Positions 13,956 through 19,897 of a stretch of DNA of 35,577 nucleotides are shown here, in pieces. Position 1 is the stretch's first letter. Each line of letters opens with the position of its first letter. Origin of the DNA: a virus. The stretch covers positions 1 through 35,577 of the IMG/VR virus record IMGVR_UViG_3300034106_002642, one strand, 5' to 3'. Below the pieces are notes generated by a model. The model was not told where the DNA came from. It saw only the letters and a program-made list of their open reading frames with translations, and searched no databases. Position numbers and translations under genes: made by a program.

Positions 13956-13995
13956 TGTGGGATGGGTAGCGGCTAGGTTTTACCAGGTGACATTT

Positions 13996-14637
13996 ATGCG
14001 ACGCATGATGCTGAGTTTTGCGAGCTGGTTTTTAACTGCTGCTACCATCCCCCCCTGTTATGCTCGGCCAACTAATTTGTCAGTTGTACTAGCTAAAGGG
14101 CCATACTCACTGACATGTCAGCAAGGGCGGCAATTGATACGAGACGTGCAAGCGATTTACGCACGGGAAAATATTAAATTGAATTTACGTCGTTTCCGCT
14201 GCATTGCTAATCCTAAAAAATCTAGGGATAGATTAACAGGGCACGGCATAGACAACACACATTGGTGGTGGGATGAGGAGTATTTCGTGGGTAAAAATTA
14301 TCGCCCGCGGTGGATACATCACGCAATACTACCGCCAATTCAACACGATAACTCACTGTGGTTAGCAGGCCAAGCGTATCAAAGCTGCATTAGTGGGCAT
14401 AAAGTTAGTACTAGTAATGCAACGATCGTTAGCGCGTTAGGAGAACCACGCTACCGTCATTCAGTCATAGCAGCAGCGCACGAAATAGGTCATTCGCTCG
14501 GTGCAGACCATGATAATAGCTTGCCAGCAACGATCATGCATGGCGCCGCACTACAATACGTTAATCTTTGGAATAACTGGCTACCAATTTCACAAGCAAC
14601 ATTAACAACAATTCGACAATGTAACAGGGGACGCTAA
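13996..14637 (+). CDS. Secreted metzincin-type zinc metalloprotease
   Basis: I start at ATG 13996 (AGGTGA 5 bases upstream) because it gives a signal peptide, MRRMMLSFASWFLTAATIPPCYA, with likely cleavage before RPTN. The 213-aa product has HEIGHSLGADHD at residues 162-173 (zinc ligands H162, H166, H172; catalytic E163) and a Met-turn-like TIMHG with M181, the two hallmarks of the metzincin clan (M10/M12-like). Five cysteines could form disulfides outside the cytoplasm. It sits between the SSB-like gene and a predicted TIM-barrel gene. I infer an exported protease acting on envelope or extracellular protein; the substrate is unknown. Confidence 0.8.
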   Translation: MRRMMLSFASWFLTAATIPPCYARPTNLSVVLAKGPYSLTCQQGRQLIRDVQAIYARENIKLNLRRFRCIANPKKSRDRLTGHGIDNTHWWWDEEYFVGKNYRPRWIHHAILPPIQHDNSLWLAGQAYQSCISGHKVSTSNATIVSALGEPRYRHSVIAAAHEIGHSLGADHDNSLPATIMHGAALQYVNLWNNWLPISQATLTTIRQCNRGR

Positions 14638-15621
14638 ATGCTATACGGAATTGATTATCTAGGATTACCCAAATATACAGACCTTGCAGTGAGAGAGCAT
14701 CCAGAAGGTTGGGCAGCTGGGTGTTTTGCTAACACGTTTGGTAATGCTCTCTCCGCAGTAGATCGACTACTTGGTACTGGCAGGTGTCCACATTTTAGAG
14801 TGCATTTACTATGGAGTGATGCTCATCTCTTTGGCGACGCAGATATTCCCACAATAAGGCAATTAGCACGCAAATACGAACTGCTTAAACGGAAGTATAA
14901 TTCTGTTGTAATGGAGATTTCGCCGTTTTGTGAGCACAACGTAAGTAATCCAGACAAATACTTAGATATCGTAAAACAGGAAGCCCCTAGCTGTATCATC
15001 GTAAATACACCGTGGAAAGGTGCAGTATCACGACGCTATAAAAACGAAACTCACGGCACGCACAAGCCTTTGGCTGGCAACTATAATTACAGTTGGGATG
15101 GTACATCTTGTGTCGATGGAGATGTAGAAGCAAGCAAAGCGCTACATGCTAGGTCAGACGTATACTTCTGGTGGCACCCTGCAATGAATGGCAGGCTAAA
15201 CACCAACGATAAAACCCCCCGACCTGAGCGAAAGGCTTGGCCAACCTCAGACCTGATCGACTCAATGATTTATCTTCACAATTCAGCAGGCAGCGTAAAA
15301 CTACCTCGTAACTATTTGTGGAAATCTCATGCCGATAGACATAGTACACCACCAGAACCACGAGCATATAAGCCGGTACTTATCATGCCGCCTAAAGCAC
15401 GCCGTGTTGAATTAGTAGCAGATAATGGCCAAGTTGTAGCATTGGCAAGTGCAGCAGCACCGTTTAACGATGGTAGGTTTAGGTACTACTGGCCTGACTT
15501 TGGTTACAAACTTGCTGAAAAAGCGATACGTATACACAACAAGCCAACCTGCAAGTTAGTTGTTGATGGTAAGGAGATGGGCATTGTAAGCCCTGCTTTT
15601 AGAGGGGGATCGTTTCGATGA
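14638..15621 (+). CDS. Phage protein with predicted TIM-barrel (glycosidase-like) fold
   Basis: A 327-aa protein starting right after the protease stop (AGGGGA upstream). The N-terminal 210 residues alternate strand and helix: YGIDYLG, HFRVHLLWSDAH, SVVMEISPFCEHNVSN, PSCIIVNTPWKG, VYFWWHPAMNGR, as expected of a barrel with acidic residues (E in MEISPF, D in WSD) on strand ends. The C-terminal part (about 235-327) is beta-rich and may bind a ligand. No signal peptide. It is a phage-conserved type in my memory, without proven function. Glycoside hydrolase activity is inferred only from fold appearance. Confidence 0.55.
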   Translation: MLYGIDYLGLPKYTDLAVREHPEGWAAGCFANTFGNALSAVDRLLGTGRCPHFRVHLLWSDAHLFGDADIPTIRQLARKYELLKRKYNSVVMEISPFCEHNVSNPDKYLDIVKQEAPSCIIVNTPWKGAVSRRYKNETHGTHKPLAGNYNYSWDGTSCVDGDVEASKALHARSDVYFWWHPAMNGRLNTNDKTPRPERKAWPTSDLIDSMIYLHNSAGSVKLPRNYLWKSHADRHSTPPEPRAYKPVLIMPPKARRVELVADNGQVVALASAAAPFNDGRFRYYWPDFGYKLAEKAIRIHNKPTCKLVVDGKEMGIVSPAFRGGSFR

Positions 15622-16154
15622 CCAAGACACCTGAAGAGCGGTTCACCATTGCCGACATTCGCAGTTGGGTACCATGCTACGATCCCTCTCGTTATTTGTC
15701 TGAAGACTGGAGCGGAACGGTAACTGATATTTTGAAGCACAACGCAATTCCGTCCGAACATAAGTTATGGGTAGTTTGCAGAGATAAGCTAATTGACTCA
15801 AAGACGCTAAGGCTTTTTGCGGTGTGGTGTGCTAGGCAAGTTGAGCATTTAATGACCGATGAGTGTAGCAGAGCCGCGTTAGTAGTAGCGGAAAAGTTCG
15901 CACATGGAGAAGCAACAAAAATAGAACTAGCTGCTGCTTGGGCTGCTGCTTGGGATGCTGCTGCTAGGGATGCTGCTTGTGCTGCTGCTGGTGATGTTGC
16001 TTGGGATGCTGCTTGTGATGCTGCTTGGGCTGCTGCTGGGGCTGCTGCTTGTGATGCTGCTAGGAATGCTGCTAGGGCTGCTGCTAGGTATGCTGCTTGG
16101 GATGCTCAAGTGAAACAATTGCTGAAGATGATGGAGGGGATGACGCATGAATAA
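15618..16154 (+). CDS. Alanine-repeat protein (Imm-5-like helical repeats)
   Basis: A 178-aa protein. Residues 1-100 resemble the front part of Imm-5-like/phage helical proteins (LRLFAVWCARQVEHL, AALVVAEKFAHGEATKIELAA). Residues about 103-160 are degenerate AAWDAA/AARxAA repeats, which should form one long or several packed helices. The start overlaps the preceding stop (ATGA) with GGGGGAT 8 bases before it. Such proteins are frequent in phages and polymorphic-toxin loci; the role here is unknown. The repeat DNA may change length by slippage. Confidence 0.6.
   Translation: MTKTPEERFTIADIRSWVPCYDPSRYLSEDWSGTVTDILKHNAIPSEHKLWVVCRDKLIDSKTLRLFAVWCARQVEHLMTDECSRAALVVAEKFAHGEATKIELAAAWAAAWDAAARDAACAAAGDVAWDAACDAAWAAAGAAACDAARNAARAAARYAAWDAQVKQLLKMMEGMTHE
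15930..16105. repeat. Degenerate GCTGCT-based tandem repeat
   Basis: About 175 bases made of GCTGCTNGG and GATGCT units of mostly 9 or 12 bases, all multiples of three, coding for the Ala/Trp/Asp repeats of the gene above. In-frame expansion or contraction would change the helix length without disrupting the protein. Confidence 0.8.
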
Positions 16155-16181
16155 GAGACCTAAGCCGCCAAAGGAGGAGAA

Positions 16182-16739
16182 GTGAAAAACACCCTGGTCG
16201 GCGAACTACCTCGGCACCTCTATTGTTACGTTGACAGCAGATATACACACCAAGAGCCTACAGGCTTCATTCCTGCGGTTTGGTTTGGGCTAGTTTCCTA
16301 CCCCGGAAGAATGTGGGGATGTACAGTCATGCTAGAGTCAGGCGCAATATACCGAAACTTACCAGCGCATAGCTTGGCATTTGATGATGCACCGCAAACA
16401 CCCTGGGAACCAGAAGAAGCTCAGACGTGGGATTGTTACGGCGAAGATTTTACCTGCTTAGAATATCGCTACTTAGCAGGGTTAGAATGTAAGGTTCAAA
16501 CACAGCTTAGACCAGGACAGCACGAAGGGCAGTATCTGTTTACCGCAGCGCCCGTCGGTGATGGATTTTCTGCTGCTCCTGAACAGGCAAAGGAGTTCTG
16601 CTTTATCCAGCTATACAATGGCAGACTGACTATCCAGCCAACTAACCTTGTCGTATTTAAAGAGAAAAGTTTTACAAATCATGAGCTGCAATTTCCAACA
16701 GGTCTTAAACGACAAACAGACATCTTTACCGTTGAGTAA
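16182..16739 (+). CDS. Conserved phage protein of unknown function (185 aa)
   Basis: Starts at GTG 16182 with AAGGAGGA about 4 bases upstream. The sequence has FIPAVWFGLVSYPGRMWGCT, VMLESGAIYRNLPAHSLAF, WDCYGEDF, YLAGLECK and a C-terminal NGRLTIQPTN segment, beta-rich and aromatic. I recall this composition as a phage-restricted family without known activity. A 12-codon frame (ATG 16148) ends across this start codon and might be a leader peptide. Soluble, no signal peptide or membrane segment. Confidence 0.65.
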   Translation: MKNTLVGELPRHLYCYVDSRYTHQEPTGFIPAVWFGLVSYPGRMWGCTVMLESGAIYRNLPAHSLAFDDAPQTPWEPEEAQTWDCYGEDFTCLEYRYLAGLECKVQTQLRPGQHEGQYLFTAAPVGDGFSAAPEQAKEFCFIQLYNGRLTIQPTNLVVFKEKSFTNHELQFPTGLKRQTDIFTVE

Positions 16740-16788
16740 CATTTAATCTTAACTTGCAGTAGATAGCTTTCAGCCCGACAATAGGGCT

Positions 16789-17292
16789 ATGCGTGACCGT
16801 CGGACTTTACCAAGTATTCCCGACAGACCTATTACCTTTGCTAGTCACGCAGAATATGCAGCAGGCATGCTACTAGAACGCTATATTGGCGACTACGAGC
16901 TAAAGATGGGGGCTACTTTTCAAGTGCCTATCGGCCACAATAAGACCTGTGACTTTCTAATACACGGCGTATTCGTTGAGTTTCACCCGTCTAACCTAAA
17001 CCATGAGTTTGATGATAGGCAGGCTTTACGGCGATTCTGGGCCGCTATAAAGCATGTCAGACAGCCCTTTCGTGATCACATCGTATCAGCAGTATCAGAC
17101 GAGCTACACGAAAAGTACTACCGCCGTCGTAAGTTCTTGGTTAGTATGCATGGTGGTAAGGATTCTGAGCTAATAGTATGCCGTACACCTCACGATCTAT
17201 ACCGAGATGTCATCAAACGCTTTGCTGCTAGTCCACCAAGAGAAGCAGCGTTTGCGCATGAGTTTCAAAAGCTCGCTAATGAGAGGTTTTAA
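16789..17292 (+). CDS. Possible PD-(D/E)xK-like nuclease (167 aa)
   Basis: The middle contains an Ala/Glu helix (SHAEYAAGMLLERY), then CDFLIHGVFVEFHP, which has the D...ExH spacing of a restriction-endonuclease-like core with His in place of the usual Lys. A basic helical C-terminus follows (YYRRRKFLVSMHGG). It lies just before a Hjc-like resolvase, which fits a recombination function as exonuclease or nicking partner of Bet. There is only a weak ribosome site (ATAGGG) before the ATG. The assignment is tentative. Confidence 0.4.
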   Translation: MRDRRTLPSIPDRPITFASHAEYAAGMLLERYIGDYELKMGATFQVPIGHNKTCDFLIHGVFVEFHPSNLNHEFDDRQALRRFWAAIKHVRQPFRDHIVSAVSDELHEKYYRRRKFLVSMHGGKDSELIVCRTPHDLYRDVIKRFAASPPREAAFAHEFQKLANERF

Positions 17293-17294
17293 CT

Positions 17295-17603
17295 ATGGTA
17301 AATTCACGCGCTAAAGGTGCAGCAGGGGAGCGAGAGCTAGCAAACAAGCTAAAAGAACACGGCTTTACCGCTAGACGAACACAACAATTCTGTGGCAAGG
17401 CAGGTGACTCAGACGTAGTTTGCACCGAATTAACGTCATACCACATCGAAGTTAAACGAGTGCAGAATCTTAATGTGGATAAAGCTATAGACCAAGCAAC
17501 AAGAGATTGCGGGGATAAAACTCCAGTAGTTATTCACCGGAAAAACAATAGGCCCTGGCTAGTAACACTATACTTAGAAGATTGGCTAGAGATCGTGAAA
17601 TGA
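17295..17603 (+). CDS. Hjc-like Holliday-junction resolvase / PDDEXK nuclease
   Basis: A 102-aa protein with the Hjc-type pattern: SRAKGAAGERELANKLKEHG (basic start and catalytic Glu helix), RRTQQFCGKAGDSDVV (Asp of the PD motif) and YHIEVKRVQN (E-x-K), then a helix KAIDQATRDCG and VVIHRKN. It is a metal-dependent endonuclease likely to resolve branched DNA before packaging. The ATG is 2 bases after the preceding stop, and the end overlaps the next gene as ATGA. Confidence 0.78.
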   Translation: MVNSRAKGAAGERELANKLKEHGFTARRTQQFCGKAGDSDVVCTELTSYHIEVKRVQNLNVDKAIDQATRDCGDKTPVVIHRKNNRPWLVTLYLEDWLEIVK

Positions 17604-17911
17604 CATTGCAGGTTGAAGATTACCTAGACCATGACGTAGCCACGCCAGAACATATCCTATGGTTAGCAGTCATAGAACGAGCAATCATAGATTACATAGA
17701 TCCATGTTGCCGCATGACAAAACTAGAACTAGGGGCATTAGAATTGTTTTTCTTTTCTAAACGCCCTCAGCCTTGCAACTTAATCTATATTTGTCAAAAC
17801 GTGTTTGATTATCCAGATGCTTGCGAAGCAATACGAACAAGAGTTAAACATTTAAAAGCAGCAGGACCAAAATCGTTTAACAGAGCTAAACGATATAGAA
17901 TTAGTTCTTAA
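17600..17911 (+). CDS. Last early gene, unknown (103 aa)
   Basis: The ATG at 17600 overlaps the resolvase stop (ATGA) and is preferred over an upstream in-frame ATG at 17582. The helical 103-aa product has HILWLAVIERAIIDYI, ELGALELFFFSKRPQPCNLIYICQNVF and a basic C-terminus (FNRAKRYRISS). It might be a DNA-binding late regulator, since it is the last gene of the early array as lambda Q is, but I see no clear family signature. Its stop overlaps that of the convergent holin gene by 3-4 bases. Confidence 0.55.
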   Translation: MTLQVEDYLDHDVATPEHILWLAVIERAIIDYIDPCCRMTKLELGALELFFFSKRPQPCNLIYICQNVFDYPDACEAIRTRVKHLKAAGPKSFNRAKRYRISS

Positions 17912-18090
17912 CGCTTTTTCTTATCAACTAATGACCAAACCTGAGCAGTACCATACAGTATGGCACCGCCAATTACAGGTTCAGCAGCTTTGATAAACGT
18001 AGTAGCATCATTCTCACTAATACCAGCAGTAAGCAACCCACCAGCAGCAAGCGTTAGCAAATGTCGTACAATCGAAAGTATAATTGGCAT
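17908..18090 (-). CDS. Holin-like membrane protein (60 aa)
   Basis: I start at ATG 18090 with AAGGA 6 bases upstream; longer in-frame starts exist. The product begins MPIILSIVRHLLTLAAGGLL and has two hydrophobic segments (about residues 5-22 and 34-52), a short polar turn (SENDATTFIKAAEP), and a basic tail (VDKKKR). This is the size and topology of small phage holins with two membrane segments. It would permeabilise the inner membrane at lysis. It is the last gene of the late operon, together with a spanin-like and a DUF5675-like protein. Confidence 0.7.
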   Translation of the reverse strand: MPIILSIVRHLLTLAAGGLLTAGISENDATTFIKAAEPVIGGAILYGTAQVWSLVDKKKR

Positions 18091-18115
18091 ATACAGTCCT
18101 TCCATCTTTTTCATA

Positions 18116-18352
18116 TCATTTAACCCTATCAAGCTTATTATCGATCCGCTCAACTCTATCTTTAATAGCTAACAACTCAACGTGAATCACTTGAGCTTGA
18201 ACAAATAACTCGTACTTTTTCTGCTCTAACTCACGCAAGCTGTTTTTAACTGACCTGTAATCCATGCCGACTAAGGTAACTACAATGCCTATAAGCGCTT
18301 TAACCGTTAGGTCCACCCAATACTTAACAGAAATCAAATCATGTTCTGTCAT
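18116..18352 (-). CDS. Membrane-anchored coiled-coil protein, i-spanin-like
   Basis: A 78-aa protein with one N-terminal membrane segment (about residues 14-30, LTVKALIGIVVTLVGM) and then a heptad-rich helix (YRSVKNSLRELEQKKYELF ... IKDRVERIDNKLDRVK). The topology matches inner-membrane spanin subunits or membrane-tethered coiled coils near holins. The ATG overlaps the upstream stop (TAATG). No overlapping outer-membrane partner is seen here, so it may work with one of the distant lipoproteins, or not be a spanin. Confidence 0.55.
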   Translation of the reverse strand: MTEHDLISVKYWVDLTVKALIGIVVTLVGMDYRSVKNSLRELEQKKYELFVQAQVIHVELLAIKDRVERIDNKLDRVK

Positions 18353-18771
18353 TAGTGCACCCTCCCACCACCATAGGCATCAATAATCAATAGTTCTGCT
18401 TCACCTACTCCGTTCATTAGCCGCATAAAGTTGTTAAACGCAGACCTGCTAGCTAGTATGGCTTGATCTTCACCTATATCACCAAATTGCATACCTAACA
18501 GTATACACCCGTTAGTATCACGGTGCGTATTGCCAGCATGAAATAAGATATGGTTTCGCTGAGGTACGTCTATGACTTGCCAAGTATTGCCAAACTTAGG
18601 GCTAATCCGTGGCTTTATTTTATACCTGCCAACAGGAATACAACTTACTAACCTTTCGTTATCACGCCAGGCGTCCTCAAGCGTGACAAATTCTGGCGCG
18701 TCGTCTATGACAAGAACGCCGCAAGTTGCCCCATTACATTCTGATACTCTCACTAACCGAAGTTGCCGCAT
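18352..18771 (-). CDS. DUF5675-like protein (139 aa)
   Basis: The ATG at 18771 has AGGA 5 bases upstream. The sequence carries the DUF5675 hallmarks: IPVGRYKIKPRISPKFGNTW near residue 45, VPQRNHILFHAGNTHRDTNG near 75, and CILLG, then a helix. Members occur in many phages next to holins and lysis genes. The fold resembles L,D-transpeptidase-like domains, but without a proven reaction. The position after the fibre and before holin and spanin suggests a lysis or cell-wall function. Confidence 0.72.
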   Translation of the reverse strand: MRQLRLVRVSECNGATCGVLVIDDAPEFVTLEDAWRDNERLVSCIPVGRYKIKPRISPKFGNTWQVIDVPQRNHILFHAGNTHRDTNGCILLGMQFGDIGEDQAILASRSAFNNFMRLMNGVGEAELLIIDAYGGGRVH

Positions 18772-18773
18772 CA

Positions 18774-19889
18774 CTATCCTGCAAGCTGCGCCTCCAAAGC
18801 CTCAACTTTTGTATTAAGCTCTTTGATAGCGTTAATCAGCATTGGAATAAGCTCTGTTGCCGATAAGCTTAACTTGCCATCTTCAGAGGCAAATACCGCC
18901 TCTGGAACAATTGCCTGAACCTCTTGGGCAGAAAAACCAATTCTCTTTGAATCGTTTGATTCTTCAAAATCGTAATCAAATCTAATAGGACTAATTTCAA
19001 GAACCTCATCTAGCCCGTAAGACAACGGCTGAATATTCTTTTTATGCCGAATGTCTGAGTAGGCAGTCCAAGACGTTGCTCCAGAAGCTACCTCAACTCC
19101 GACGCTACTAGAGTTAATTATTCGGAATGGAGGAGTAGAACCAGACCCGTAAGTATCAAGAATCCAATGCACCGCATTATCGCTAGCCCTGGCAAGGCGA
19201 ATTTCTCCTCCTTCGCTGGCATTTTGCCTTCCAATTAAAATAGGCCCCTCAACATGCAGTATTTCTTGAGGATTGTTTGTCCCGATCCCAACATAACCAT
19301 TGCCATTAATTCTTACTCGCTCAAGGCTGTTAGTAGTTAACAAAATTGGATTGTTGCCCGTTTTTTGAATATCTAATGAGCTTGCTGACGTTTGAATTCT
19401 TCCTAACTGAGTTGTGTCGTTTTGAGTAAACAAAATGGCAGAAGTGTTATCAGATGCCCTACCACGAGACTCAATGGATATTGCAACAGAAGCATCAGCC
19501 TGAGAAGTTAGTGTATACGCGGGAGAAGTAGTCCCAACCCCAACCCGACCACTTGCGTCAACGCGAACTCTTTCTGCTCCATTAGAAGCTATGCCAATCT
19601 GATTAGCAGCAGGCGAAAAAATGCCAGTATCAATATCATTGCCAGCACAAATAGCAGGTGCAGCAGCAGTACCAGCACCTATGTTAGCAGGTAAAAACCC
19701 ACCAAGGTTAATGTTACCAGTACATGCATTACTGCCGTCTTTGTTAAGACACTGGTTAATTCCAGTAGCAAAATCGTTGTCCTGAGTGTCATGGCGACCA
19801 GCTTCTATGCCGATACTAAGCGCTGCATCACCAGCCCAACCACCAGTAGCGTTATTTCCTTTAGTGTAGGTTCCTGCTGCCCAAGCCAT
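18774..19889 (-). CDS. Tail fibre/spike with S74 intramolecular chaperone
   Basis: A 371-aa protein. The first 270 residues are low-complexity fibre shaft with repeats such as DIDTGIFSPAANQIGIASNG followed by AERVRV and GYVGIGTNNP. From residue 278 a Peptidase_S74 domain begins with SDIRHKKNIQP (self-cleavage Ser and following Lys), then IGFSAQEVQAIVPE and a C-terminal coiled coil (LINAIKELNTKVEALEAQL). The chaperone drives trimer folding and is released by autocleavage. AGGAGG precedes the start. It is the likely host-receptor-binding protein. Confidence 0.88.
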   Translation of the reverse strand: MAWAAGTYTKGNNATGGWAGDAALSIGIEAGRHDTQDNDFATGINQCLNKDGSNACTGNINLGGFLPANIGAGTAAAPAICAGNDIDTGIFSPAANQIGIASNGAERVRVDASGRVGVGTTSPAYTLTSQADASVAISIESRGRASDNTSAILFTQNDTTQLGRIQTSASSLDIQKTGNNPILLTTNSLERVRINGNGYVGIGTNNPQEILHVEGPILIGRQNASEGGEIRLARASDNAVHWILDTYGSGSTPPFRIINSSSVGVEVASGATSWTAYSDIRHKKNIQPLSYGLDEVLEISPIRFDYDFEESNDSKRIGFSAQEVQAIVPEAVFASEDGKLSLSATELIPMLINAIKELNTKVEALEAQLAG

Positions 19890-19897
19890 AATACCTC

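Noticed and set aside
15927-16148. Minus-strand Ser/Ile/Pro repeat frame
   Set aside because: It is the antisense of the Ala-repeat gene; the repetitive look comes from the repeat DNA.
17600-17911. Assignment as an antiterminator Q or ArpU family member
   Set aside because: The position would suit a late regulator, but I see no motif that supports either family, so I left it unknown.
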